Shown here piece after piece: positions 14,846 to 23,100 of a stretch of DNA of 34,249 nt. Positions within the stretch are counted from its first letter, which is position 1; each line of letters opens with the position of its first letter. Origin of the DNA: Thermoproteota archaeon (GTDB taxonomy: Archaea; Korarchaeota; JAOZGF01; JAOZFZ01); the NCBI GenBank assembly GCA_027492035.1, contig JAOZFT010000010.1:1-34249 (forward strand). The letters are read 5' to 3'. The notes under the pieces were generated by a model that had not been told where the DNA came from, searched no databases, and saw nothing but the letters and a program-made list of their open reading frames with translations. Made by a program: the position numbers and the translations under genes.

Positions 14846-16636
14846 ATGTTTGAAATAAAGGCTAAGGAGGCTTTGGGGAGGATAGGTAAAATTTACACTA
14901 AGTCAGGGGTAATTGAAACTCCTTATTTCTTCCCGGTAGTAAACCCTAACTTGGAAGTTATTCCAGTAAAGGATTTTAAGAAAGAATTTAAGGTTGAGGG
15001 ACTGATAACGAATTCCTACATAATTTGGAGAAATCCTGAAACGAGAGATTTAGCTTTAAAGAAGGGGATACATGAGTTTTTAAGGTTTAAAGGGGTGGTA
15101 ATGACTGATTCAGGTGCTTTCCAACTTTACTCTTATGGAGACATTGAAGTTTCCAATGAAGAGATCGTGAAGTTTCAGGAGAGAATAGGTTCAGATGTGG
15201 CTGTTATCTTAGATGTACCTGTGTTTGATGAAAGAATGAAAGTGTTGAAGGGAATAAAGGAGACAGTTTCGAGGGCTGAAGAACTTAAGAAAATAAAGCT
15301 TGCAAAAGATGTTTTGTGGGTAGGACCGATTCATGGAAGCATATACCCTGACCTGGTTAAATATTCTTGTAAGGAGATGTCAAAATTTGATTTCGACATA
15401 TACGCAATAGGTACTGTTGTTCCTTCACTTGAAAACTACGACTTCCACCAGATTCTGGATTGCCAAGTTATACCAGCAAAAAGGAATTTACCAATAAACA
15501 AGCCTGTGCATTTGTTTGGTGCAGGTCACCCTATTTTCTTCGCCTTTGCTGTAGCTTTCGGATGTGACCTTTTTGACTCGGCATCTTATGCACTATACGC
15601 TAAAGCTCACAGGTATATGACAATGCAAGGAACAAGGAAACTTGAAGAACTTCCATATCTTCCCTGTTCGTGTCCAGTTTGTTCCAAATACACGGTTAAT
15701 GAATTGTTAGAGCTTCCTGAGGAAAAAAAAGTTAGAAGAGTAGCTGAACATAATCTTTGGGTTATTCTACAAGAAATAAAAACAATTAAGGTTGCAATTA
15801 AAGAGGGAAACCTTTTAAATTTGATTCAGGAAAGGGCGAGAATTCACCCTAAACTTCTCTACTGCCTAAATCTTTTTAAGAAATACAAGAGATATATCGA
15901 GAAATATGACCCAGTTGCAAAGGAAAGAATGTTTATTTATTCTGGAAGGGAAAGCCTCCACCGTCCTGAAGTGTATAGGGCCAAGAAAAGAATTAAAGAA
16001 AGAGTTTCCACTTTGCATGTGGTGCAGTTCCCCCCTTTCGGTCAAGTTCCCTCAGCTTTAACAGAAACTTACCCTTTCAATTTAGCTTTTAAACCAGAGG
16101 AAGGTGAGGCAAAGATAAGGAGGGAGGAAGGGAGAAATTTGACAGAAAAAGGGAAGCTGAGAGATGTAGAGAAAATAAAGGCAATTATAGATTACCAATA
16201 TGGGAGGGGAGTAGGTGGGAAAGTTTTTGGTGGAAACATTTTTATTGAAAAATCAAAAAGGACAGGCAGAATTAGGAGGGTTTATGACGGAAATACCCTT
16301 TTAGGCACATTGGTTCCAGGGAAAGGGTTGTTTGTTCTTAAAGGAGATGGTGTCAAAAGATTGTTCCAAGCCTTACCGAAGGGGAAGTACTCGGTTATTG
16401 TACAGGAAGAAGCTATACCCTTCTTGAGGAAGAATAGAAGCTTATTCGCGAAATTCATTATTGAATGCGATGATGAAATAAGGGCTGGAGATGAAGTTCT
16501 ATTGCTTAACAAAAAAAATAAATTGATAGGGTATGGTAAAACACTTCTTAACTGTGAAGAAATGAAAAAGTTTACAAGGGGAGTGGCTGTTAAAGTAAGG
16601 GAAGTCTTTAGTGAGGAGGAAGGGAAGAATGAATAA
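14846..16636 (+). CDS. tgtA: Archaeosine tRNA-guanine transglycosylase (tRNA G15)
   Basis: TgtA exchanges guanine-15 in the D loop of archaeal tRNA for preQ0, the first step to archaeosine. The catalytic barrel occupies roughly the first 350 residues: Asp88 in MTDSGAFQLYSYG, GPIHGS, Asp244 in the conserved FDSASYALYAK block, and a zinc site PCSCPVCS with Cys274, Cys276 and Cys279. The middle and C-terminal part include the archaeal extension and a PUA RNA-binding domain (about 510-590, with GDEV and GYGKTLL). At 596 residues it is the full-length single-gene form rather than a split enzyme. The purine run TTAGGG lies only 2 bases before ATG, so initiation may be nearly leaderless. The end overlaps carS by 8 bases. 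Confidence 0.95.
   Translation: MFEIKAKEALGRIGKIYTKSGVIETPYFFPVVNPNLEVIPVKDFKKEFKVEGLITNSYIIWRNPETRDLALKKGIHEFLRFKGVVMTDSGAFQLYSYGDIEVSNEEIVKFQERIGSDVAVILDVPVFDERMKVLKGIKETVSRAEELKKIKLAKDVLWVGPIHGSIYPDLVKYSCKEMSKFDFDIYAIGTVVPSLENYDFHQILDCQVIPAKRNLPINKPVHLFGAGHPIFFAFAVAFGCDLFDSASYALYAKAHRYMTMQGTRKLEELPYLPCSCPVCSKYTVNELLELPEEKKVRRVAEHNLWVILQEIKTIKVAIKEGNLLNLIQERARIHPKLLYCLNLFKKYKRYIEKYDPVAKERMFIYSGRESLHRPEVYRAKKRIKERVSTLHVVQFPPFGQVPSALTETYPFNLAFKPEEGEAKIRREEGRNLTEKGKLRDVEKIKAIIDYQYGRGVGGKVFGGNIFIEKSKRTGRIRRVYDGNTLLGTLVPGKGLFVLKGDGVKRLFQALPKGKYSVIVQEEAIPFLRKNRSLFAKFIIECDDEIRAGDEVLLLNKKNKLIGYGKTLLNCEEMKKFTRGVAVKVREVFSEEEGKNE
16613..16619 (+). promoter_or_regulatory. Shine-Dalgarno of carS inside tgtA
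   Basis: GAGGAGG lies 9 bases before ATG 16629, within the last codons of tgtA. It decides for that ATG over the in-frame GTG at 16611, which would be upstream of and overlap the ribosome binding site. Confidence 0.65.
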
Positions 16637-17117
16637 TTTCTCTCTTTATGATTTCTTTATCAAAATGGTTTATTTTTTAACACCTATGTACGTAGCTAAC
16701 GGTTTTGCTTTATTGACAGGGGGAGGGGTTCCATTAGACATGAACAAAACCTTTTTCGATGGCAGGAGAATCCTAGGCGACGGGAAAACATTTAGGGGGA
16801 CAGTTTTAGGGGTGGTTTTCGGTTTCTTTTCAGGGTTTCTGTTAAAAGAGCCTATTGAGGGAATTATTTTGTCAATTGGAGCAGTTTTCGGTGATATAGT
16901 TGGCTCTTTCATAAAAAGAAGGCTAGGAATAAAAAGAGGAGAGATGGCGCCGCTGCTTGACCAATTAGACTTTTATCTCATGGGCTCTTTCCTTTACAGT
17001 CTAAAATTTAATCTTCAATTAAACGTGTTTTTAACAGGTTTAGTAGCAACCCCTATTGCACACTTAATAGGAAACTTAATTGCTTTCATAACCAAAGCCA
17101 AGGATAGACCCTATTAA
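16629..17117 (+). CDS. carS: CDP-archaeol synthase
   Basis: CarS activates unsaturated archaeol with CTP to make CDP-archaeol, the branch point to archaeal phospholipid headgroups. The family hallmarks are present: YVANGFALLTGGGVPLD with the membrane helix around it, FFDGRRILGDGKTFRG, GAVFGDIVGSFIKRRLGIKRGEMAPLLDQLDF, and further hydrophobic helices at the C-terminus. From ATG 16629 the protein has 162 residues, a normal size. It overlaps tgtA by 8 bases, indicating translational coupling between a tRNA-modification gene and a lipid gene. The gene ends in a short spacer converging on trmI. Confidence 0.94.
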   Translation: MNNFSLYDFFIKMVYFLTPMYVANGFALLTGGGVPLDMNKTFFDGRRILGDGKTFRGTVLGVVFGFFSGFLLKEPIEGIILSIGAVFGDIVGSFIKRRLGIKRGEMAPLLDQLDFYLMGSFLYSLKFNLQLNVFLTGLVATPIAHLIGNLIAFITKAKDRPY

Positions 17118-17172
17118 GATCCCATTAAGGACAGTGTTACTTCTTTAAACACCCCCACTAAATCTCTCACAT

Positions 17173-17949
17173 TCACTTCAGTATTTTCCTTCCATAAGTG
17201 ATGTAACCAGTGTGAGCTATCATTCTGCCGGCGGGCCTGATCTTTTTCTCATCCACCAAAATATTTCTGGTTAAGCATTCAACTGTTTCAATCTGGAGAA
17301 AGCCTTCCTCCTTCATAGTCAAAACTGTTTTTTGGACTTGATTAAGTGAAGGGCTGAACGAAAAAAGAAATTTCCCAGGTTTTAGGACTTCATGCATTTT
17401 TTTGATAACTAACCAAGGTGAAGCTATGTCTATAAAACCTGCATCAAAAAGATTTTTCTCTACTTCAGCTTCCACGAAATCCTGTATTCTTAATTCAACA
17501 TACTCTGTAAGGTTTGCCATTTTCAAATTTTTTAAAGCAGCCTGGGCAAACTTTTCTCTTTTCTCAAAAGTTAAAACTTTACCTTCAGGTTTAACAATGT
17601 GTGCCAAGAAAGCAGTTAAACTTCCTGAACCTGTACCGCATTCAATAACTTTGGATCCGCTCTTTATTCCGCTGATAATTATCATTAAGCCTGCATCTTT
17701 AGGGTAAATTATTTGGGTTGGCCTTCTAAATTTTTTAAGCAAGTCAGGAAGGGTTGGTTGAAGAATATAAAACTTTATCCCAAGCCGTGTTTTCACTTCG
17801 CCACCGAAGTTTTTACCTATTACCTCGTTAGAGTCGATTACTCCGTTGTGAGTATGTACTAATTCATCTTTTTTAGTTTTCACAATAATTTTTTTCCCTC
17901 TTTCGTCAACAAGAACTACGTAGTCCCCTTCTCTTACTTCTCCGCTCAA
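17173..17949 (-). CDS. trmI: tRNA (adenine-N1)-methyltransferase, TrmI type
   Basis: The enzyme makes m1A in the T loop of tRNA (positions 57/58 in archaea). It has the N-terminal beta domain of the family beginning VREGDYVVLVDERGKK, the RRPTQIIYPKDAG block, the SAM-binding loop VIECGTGSGS (101-110), FEKRE as the acidic ribose-binding strand, and the active-site segment FIDIASPW with Asp174. The tail PAGRMIAHTGYITYGRK is also conserved. The start is TTG, preceded by a GTGAAG purine stretch. It follows the M48 protease gene by 24 bases and is probably cotranscribed with it. Confidence 0.93.
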   Translation of the reverse strand: MSGEVREGDYVVLVDERGKKIIVKTKKDELVHTHNGVIDSNEVIGKNFGGEVKTRLGIKFYILQPTLPDLLKKFRRPTQIIYPKDAGLMIIISGIKSGSKVIECGTGSGSLTAFLAHIVKPEGKVLTFEKREKFAQAALKNLKMANLTEYVELRIQDFVEAEVEKNLFDAGFIDIASPWLVIKKMHEVLKPGKFLFSFSPSLNQVQKTVLTMKEEGFLQIETVECLTRNILVDEKKIRPAGRMIAHTGYITYGRKILK

Positions 17950-17973
17950 GTTTTCTTCACTTTACTTATTCAT

Positions 17974-18882
17974 CTAATCCTTTAACCTATTTAACCTATC
18001 CTGTACACTGGGATGAGTTGAAAAAAATTTAAACAATTCACTCAACAATTTCTTTCCGCCTTCTTTTTCAAGTTTTCCGCTTACACAGTCCGGATCTGTA
18101 ATTAAAAGGGTTTTAAAGCCTAGAAGGTTAAGTGTTTTACTTTTCTTGTTTCTCATTTTAATTATGACATTTGTTACTTTGGTTAAAGCGAAGAATAGGT
18201 TTTCTTTCCCGTTTTCCATTAACTCTGAAACATAGTCGTCAGCACATTCTTCCCTGAAACGGCTTAATGGAAGATTAAAGATATTGAAAAAGAAATGGAG
18301 GAGAAGGAAAAGGAAACCAAATGATGCTTTAATTGTGCTTACTTTTGTTTTGTTCTTGAAGTAGGGGTATATAAGTTTTTTAGCGGCTATGTACAGTAAC
18401 GAAGGGAGAACTGTAGCGTAGCTTAATATGTAATGGTCTTTATCTTTCACATGTTTTGTTTCGTGAGATATTAATGCCTTTAATTCATTACTTTCAAGCA
18501 AGCCCAGTAAAGAGAAAGAAACCGCAAGTTTACTTCCAAAAAGTACATCTCTGTAAGTGATGGCGTAAGGGAGGGGTAGATTAGAAATCATGACTTTAGG
18601 CTTTTTCAATCGGCTTTGGGCGGATAACTCCTCAATCATTGAATGAAGAGTTGGAAACATGTTCCTGGTTGCTTCGTTAACTTTATAAATTTTCTCAATT
18701 AAAGGTGAAGCAGAAAAGAAAAGCAAGAAATTGATTGAAACAAAAAACAATATAAGGAGCAGGGAATCTTTAATATTAGCCACTGAAAGAGAGAGGTAAG
18801 TAATTAAGAAAGTGGAGAAAAGAGTACCGATTAAACATAAAGCTAAATACAAGATGAATTTTGCTCTAACCATTTTATCCAC
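17974..18882 (-). CDS. M48 family membrane metalloprotease (HtpX-like)
   Basis: This is an HtpX/Ste24-type zinc protease of the membrane, likely involved in membrane-protein quality control. The zinc motif is HETKH (140-144), the third ligand Glu211 lies in REECADDY, and the C-terminal THPSVQDRLNRL motif is typical. Hydrophobic segments near residues 9-32, 39-58 and about 155-205 give the usual N-terminal hairpin and central membrane segments. Residue 141 serves as the catalytic Glu. GTG 18882 and ATG 18873 are both possible starts. The family assignment is firm, but whether it is the true HtpX orthologue is not settled. Confidence 0.88.
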   Translation of the reverse strand: MDKMVRAKFILYLALCLIGTLFSTFLITYLSLSVANIKDSLLLILFFVSINFLLFFSASPLIEKIYKVNEATRNMFPTLHSMIEELSAQSRLKKPKVMISNLPLPYAITYRDVLFGSKLAVSFSLLGLLESNELKALISHETKHVKDKDHYILSYATVLPSLLYIAAKKLIYPYFKNKTKVSTIKASFGFLFLLLHFFFNIFNLPLSRFREECADDYVSELMENGKENLFFALTKVTNVIIKMRNKKSKTLNLLGFKTLLITDPDCVSGKLEKEGGKKLLSELFKFFSTHPSVQDRLNRLKD

Positions 18883-19141
18883 TTAAAATATTGGAAAAAC
18901 GGATTGGAAAGCTTTAACACAGCAAAAATATCCGGAAGTGATTCCGTACCCAATATATTACATAAATTTATTTTGTAAGGGGACTTGTACCTTTTTAAAG
19001 ACATTACCTAGAAGACAAACTTTAAGCTTAATTTAGAAAAACAATCCCCAAAAAATTTTTATTTTCAACTCGTTACTTTCTAAAAACATTTTCAGTTTAA
19101 GGGTTTTTTCCTTAATCAAAAAACTCCGGGAGGAAGCTTAA

Positions 19142-19987
19142 TTGGAGGACAGTAAACCTCGAATAGGTATAATTGGCGGGTCAGGATTATACGAGCTAAT
19201 TAAGAATCCTAAACATGTGGTTTTAGAAACTCCTTTCGGTAAAACACCCCGTATTGAAATAGGGGAAATAGGGGGAGTGAAAATAGCTTTCCTGAACCGA
19301 CATGGTAAACCAGGGGTAGATGCAAAGGTTCAGCATTCAATTCCTCCTTCTAAAATCAACTACAGAGCAAATGTTTACGGTTTAAGAAAGTTAGGAGTTG
19401 AAAGGTTGATTGTGACAAATGCTTGCGGCTCTTTAAACGAAAAAATCAAACCTGGAGATATTGTTTTACCCGACCAATTTATGGATTTCACAAAGCAAAG
19501 AATAAACACCTTCTTTGACGGTGAAACACCTGTTAAGGTTTGGCCCGATAAACCTCCTTTAAAGGCTGTTGTCCACGTTGATATGTCCCACCCCTACTGC
19601 CCAGAACTGATTGACATTTTAGCTGGTGTTTGCAAAGATAAGAGGCTAAAGTTTCATAAAGGTGGAGTTTATGTCTGTACAGAGGGACCGAGGTTTGAAA
19701 CTCCTGCGGAAATAAAATTTTACAAGTCAGTAGGGGGAGACGTGGTAGGCATGACTTCAGTTCCTGAAGTTATTTTAGCTAAAGAATTAACCATGTGTTA
19801 CGCTAGTTTATCTGTTGCAACGAATTGGGCTGCAGGGATTTCAAGTGGGAAAGTTACGCATGAAGAAGTTCTTAAATTGTTTAGTGAAAGGATGAAAGAC
19901 ATAAGAGAGGTAATTGAGGAAGCTATTAAGAGAATACCTGTCGAAAAAGATTGCTCATGTCGATTTTCTCTTGAAGGAGCTTACTAA
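19142..19987 (+). CDS. mtnP: S-methyl-5'-thioadenosine phosphorylase (or thioinosine variant)
   Basis: The enzyme cleaves methylthioadenosine to a purine base and methylthioribose-1-phosphate. Family motifs are present: GIIGGSGLY, LNRHGKPG, VTNACGSLN, the TEGPRFETPAEIKFYKS block, GMTSVPE and the NWAAGIS segment. The C-terminus holds a CxC pair (Cys271, Cys273) like the disulfide-forming CxC of hyperthermophilic archaeal MTA phosphorylases. Some archaeal members prefer methylthioinosine, and sequence alone does not decide. The start is TTG at 19142 with GGGAGGA 7 bases upstream. The stop overlaps the topoisomerase stop by 4 bases on the opposite strand. Confidence 0.92.
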   Translation: MEDSKPRIGIIGGSGLYELIKNPKHVVLETPFGKTPRIEIGEIGGVKIAFLNRHGKPGVDAKVQHSIPPSKINYRANVYGLRKLGVERLIVTNACGSLNEKIKPGDIVLPDQFMDFTKQRINTFFDGETPVKVWPDKPPLKAVVHVDMSHPYCPELIDILAGVCKDKRLKFHKGGVYVCTEGPRFETPAEIKFYKSVGGDVVGMTSVPEVILAKELTMCYASLSVATNWAAGISSGKVTHEEVLKLFSERMKDIREVIEEAIKRIPVEKDCSCRFSLEGAY

Positions 19988-21849
19988 GGCTTTATTAGTT
20001 TGGTGAAACCTGTTTTCACTTCAGAGGCTTTTTTCAAGAAAGTTTTAGATAAAGCTTTCTCTAAAGTTTCGCCTATTTTATCCTCGTTTCTTTTCATTTT
20101 CTCCATTATTTCAGTTATTTTCTTTTTAGCTTCAATCAAAACGTTTTCTTTTTTCTCCTTCCCTAAACTCACAGCCTCCAACTTAACTTCCAGTTCCCTT
20201 GTTAAATCCACTGAAAGTATTTCTTTACAGTAAAGGTTGAAAGTTTGAATCACCGCTTCACCGAAGGGAGTTATTTCTATGCTTTTCCTGCCCTTAATGT
20301 ACCCTCTGGAGAAAAGCTTCTCAAGTATCAAAGCCCTAGTTGCTTTAGTCCCCAAATTGTTTCTTTCCAGAGTAGAGATTAAGGAGGCTTGACTGTATCT
20401 TGCCGGAGGCTTCGTCTGACCTTCTTTTAAGTAAACATGGGTAGTTGCAAAACTGTCATTGAGGTTTATCTTAGGTAGGAAAGCTTCTTCGGGTTTGTAG
20501 TAAGGATAAAACTCCATCCAACCCCTAGATAAAACAACTTTCCCCTTTAACTTAAAGTTTTCACCATCCAAGGTAAGAATTACGTCTGTACTTTCAATTA
20601 AAGCCTCGTCAGCAAAAACAGCTAAAAACCTATAAACGATTAATTCATAAACCTTTTTCTCGAAAGGATTAAGCGACTTGGGTTTTTCACCGGTAGGGTA
20701 AATACAGGGGTGGGCGGGATCTTCCTTTTTCCCTTCATTCGGTTTTAAAATTTCCTTAGCCAACAGTTTCTCTGCTAAAGCCTTGAATTTTTCTTGTTCA
20801 GCTAATTTCCTGAATAATTCTCTGAAATCTATGTTTTTTGGTAGTTTTTGAGAAGAGGTTCTCGGGTATGAAATTAAACCATTCTCATAAAGGTTTTGAG
20901 CTATCTTTTGGGTTTGTAAGGGTTTAAAACCGAACTTTGAATAAGCCTCCCTTTGGAGATCCCCCAGGTTGAAGGGAATAGGGGGTTTTAATTTGTTTTT
21001 CCTTCTTTTAACATCTGAAACAATACATTTTCTACTTTTACATTTAGTTTTAACATTTACAGCTTCTTCTTTGTTCCAAAAAATATTTTTTACATGTAAA
21101 GCAAGGAACTTCTTGTTTCCGATTAAGATTTCCACGTAAACACGCCAGAAAGGAGTTGGTTTGAAGTTCCTAATTTCTTGTTCTCTTTTAAAAACCAGGT
21201 TTAAAGTAGGTCCCTGAACCCGGCCCATGGACAATACTTTATATAACCCTCTCTTTTTTAGAGAAATCATTAAAGCCCTTGAAGTGTTGATACCCCACCA
21301 CCAATCAATAACAGCACGTAATTCTCCAGCGTATGCAAGGTTTAAATCGAAACTAATTGGTTTAAGGAAGGCTTCACGGATATCTCTAGGTGTTAAGGCG
21401 GAAAACTTCATTCTGGAGATGTTTTTAATTTCTTCATCCGACAATTTACAAAGGTATTTAAGGATGTTATAAGCAATTGTTTGACCTTCTATGTCGTAAT
21501 CACAAGCTACAATGTAATTCTTTGACTTCCTTGCAAACTCAGCCAGTTGTGAAACATAAGGCTTAACATATTCAGCTTTCTTATTTACTTTGAAAGACTC
21601 CACCCATTCAATGTCGAAAACAGGGTAACGGAACCCGTTACTCTTCTGTTTAAGGTTAAAAACATGCCCCACCGCAGGCACAACAGCTATTCTACTCCCA
21701 TTTACATTTAATTCATACCTATAAACTCTTTTTTCACGATCAAAGAAAACCTTTCTTCCATTATTGGAACCTAAGGCCTTAGCTATTTTTTCAGCTACCT
21801 TAGGCTTTTCAGAAATGATCATGAAATCAAAAAATTTAACAGTTGCCAA
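19984..21849 (-). CDS. topA: DNA topoisomerase I (type IA)
   Basis: This type IA topoisomerase relaxes negative supercoils by a single-strand passage mechanism. The Toprim domain has Glu14 in IISEKPKVAEK and the acidic cluster CDYDIEGQ (Asp117, Asp119, Glu121). The strand-cleaving Tyr328 is in GLISYPRTSS, and the SMGRVQGPTL and LGTKATRA blocks are conserved. The protein ends about where the core ends, without the C-terminal zinc-finger repeats of bacterial TopA, and it has no helicase domain, so it is not reverse gyrase. TTG 21849 has a GAGTGAGG stretch about 10 bases upstream; Met10, just before IISEKP, is an alternative start. Confidence 0.92.
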   Translation of the reverse strand: MATVKFFDFMIISEKPKVAEKIAKALGSNNGRKVFFDREKRVYRYELNVNGSRIAVVPAVGHVFNLKQKSNGFRYPVFDIEWVESFKVNKKAEYVKPYVSQLAEFARKSKNYIVACDYDIEGQTIAYNILKYLCKLSDEEIKNISRMKFSALTPRDIREAFLKPISFDLNLAYAGELRAVIDWWWGINTSRALMISLKKRGLYKVLSMGRVQGPTLNLVFKREQEIRNFKPTPFWRVYVEILIGNKKFLALHVKNIFWNKEEAVNVKTKCKSRKCIVSDVKRRKNKLKPPIPFNLGDLQREAYSKFGFKPLQTQKIAQNLYENGLISYPRTSSQKLPKNIDFRELFRKLAEQEKFKALAEKLLAKEILKPNEGKKEDPAHPCIYPTGEKPKSLNPFEKKVYELIVYRFLAVFADEALIESTDVILTLDGENFKLKGKVVLSRGWMEFYPYYKPEEAFLPKINLNDSFATTHVYLKEGQTKPPARYSQASLISTLERNNLGTKATRALILEKLFSRGYIKGRKSIEITPFGEAVIQTFNLYCKEILSVDLTRELEVKLEAVSLGKEKKENVLIEAKKKITEIMEKMKRNEDKIGETLEKALSKTFLKKASEVKTGFTKLIKP

Positions 21850-21990
21850 TTTAAGAAAGGCCTCACTCGAGCAAAACTTGAAAATCCATCCATAAAGAAA
21901 AAAATCAAGTACATTTTAAAGGTAAAAGGGGAATCGTTTAGGAAAAATTGAAATGAATAAATTTACTCTTTATAAAAACATTTCGGTTCC

Positions 21991-22000
21991 TCAGTACTGA
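21991..22000. repeat. Perfect 10-bp palindrome in the topA-thiR divergent spacer
   Basis: TCAGTACTGA is a perfect palindrome lying between the divergent starts of topA and the ThiR-like gene. It could be an operator, but it is short and has no second copy that I noticed nearby. Confidence 0.3.
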
Positions 22001-22120
22001 AGTAATGCTTAGAAAGGGATTTTTAAGTAAAATTTTTTCCCCTTTTTCCGAAAATATAAATTTTTAATATAACACGTTTATTCTTTTAATTTAATTTTTA
22101 TTCCTAAACTCCTTTAAAGT

Positions 22121-22129
22121 GGAAGGTGA
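22121..22129 (+). promoter_or_regulatory. Shine-Dalgarno that sets the ThiR-like start
   Basis: GGAAGGTGA lies 8 bases before TTG at 22138. It overlaps the GTG at 22126, making that codon unlikely as the start. Confidence 0.55.
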
Positions 22130-22137
22130 ACTCCTTT

Positions 22138-23061
22138 TTGCGGGTGCCCTGTGAAGTTTTTGTAAGGAAATATTTACCGGAAATAAGGTCTCTAGTTATA
22201 AAAAGGATTTCAAAGAAATATAAAATGAAACAAATTGATATAGCTAGAGTTGTAGGGGTTACGCAGGCTGCAGTAAGCCAGTATTTATCGAAAGAAACAG
22301 ATGGAACCCTTTTTGATGAAGAAACTTTAAAAAATATTCGGACACTGGCTGATTTTTTAGCTGAACAAAAAATAAATGCATGGGAGGCTCTTCAAAGAAT
22401 ATGCAACATTTGCTGCTCCTTGAAACAAAACAAAAAATTCTGTAAAAATCACATAGATTTATACGCTGAATTAGGTAAAATGGAGTACTGTACATGTCCT
22501 AAGTCTACTTTGCCTAAACAGGGAGTTTTTGATAAGTATAGTGTCTTAATGAAAATCACGAATGCTTTGAATTTATTGGAAAACTCCCTCACCATCTTTA
22601 AACTTGTGCCTGAAGTTAGGATGAATCTTGTTATGGCTTTACCTGAGGCTAAAACCTTGGAAGAGGTAGCAGGAATACCTGGAAGATTAACAGTTGTTGA
22701 TAATATGGTGAAATATTTCGCTAAACCAAAGTTTGGGGTTTCAAAGCATTTATCGAAGATATTGCTTGCGTTTATGGAATGCCGAAAGGATATGTTAGCA
22801 TGCATGAATATTAGAAATACTAAGAGAGTAAGGGATGCTGTTAAAAGGGCAGGATTAACCTTGGCTGAGATAGGTGAGGATTTGCCGTTAGAGGGAAGAG
22901 AACAGGCCTTAATAAATAAAGTGAAGGAAATAGCTGGAGAAAGAAGTGTAGACGCTGTAGCTGACCCTGGAGCTAAATATATAGAACCAATTATTTACCT
23001 GTTTGGTTTCGATGCTGAAGACGTGGTTAAAAAAGCAATTTCAGTAGCTAACCAGCTTTAA
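22138..23061 (+). CDS. thiR: ThiR-like regulator: HTH plus ThiN domain
   Basis: The protein joins an N-terminal helix-turn-helix (about 30-52, with the recognition segment GVTQAAVSQYLS) to a C-terminal ThiN domain (about 130-305: MALPEAKTLEEVAGIPGR, KFGVSKHLSKILL, DPGAKYIEPIIYLFG). In between is a cysteine cluster, Cys89, Cys92, Cys93, Cys102, Cys118 and Cys120. ThiN is thiamine-phosphate synthase when fused to ThiD, whereas HTH-ThiN proteins (ThiR) repress thiamine genes in archaea by sensing thiamine phosphates. TTG 22138 gives MRVPCEVFVRKYLPEIR, the start I expect for this family. An ATATAAAT element near 22054 may be its promoter. No thiamine genes are adjacent, so targets lie elsewhere. 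Confidence 0.87.
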   Translation: MRVPCEVFVRKYLPEIRSLVIKRISKKYKMKQIDIARVVGVTQAAVSQYLSKETDGTLFDEETLKNIRTLADFLAEQKINAWEALQRICNICCSLKQNKKFCKNHIDLYAELGKMEYCTCPKSTLPKQGVFDKYSVLMKITNALNLLENSLTIFKLVPEVRMNLVMALPEAKTLEEVAGIPGRLTVVDNMVKYFAKPKFGVSKHLSKILLAFMECRKDMLACMNIRNTKRVRDAVKRAGLTLAEIGEDLPLEGREQALINKVKEIAGERSVDAVADPGAKYIEPIIYLFGFDAEDVVKKAISVANQL

Positions 23062-23100
23062 ACTTCTTTAAGAAAAAGAAGAGGGAAAGTAAGTTAATAG

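Noticed and set aside
18952-19031. Small inverted repeats CGGAA/TTCCG and the palindrome TTAAGCTTAA upstream of the MTA phosphorylase gene
   Set aside because: They are short, unrelated to each other, and expected at this frequency in AT-rich spacers.
22449-22805. A 118-residue minus-strand frame inside the ThiR-like gene
   Set aside because: It lies entirely antisense to a well-supported HTH-ThiN protein.
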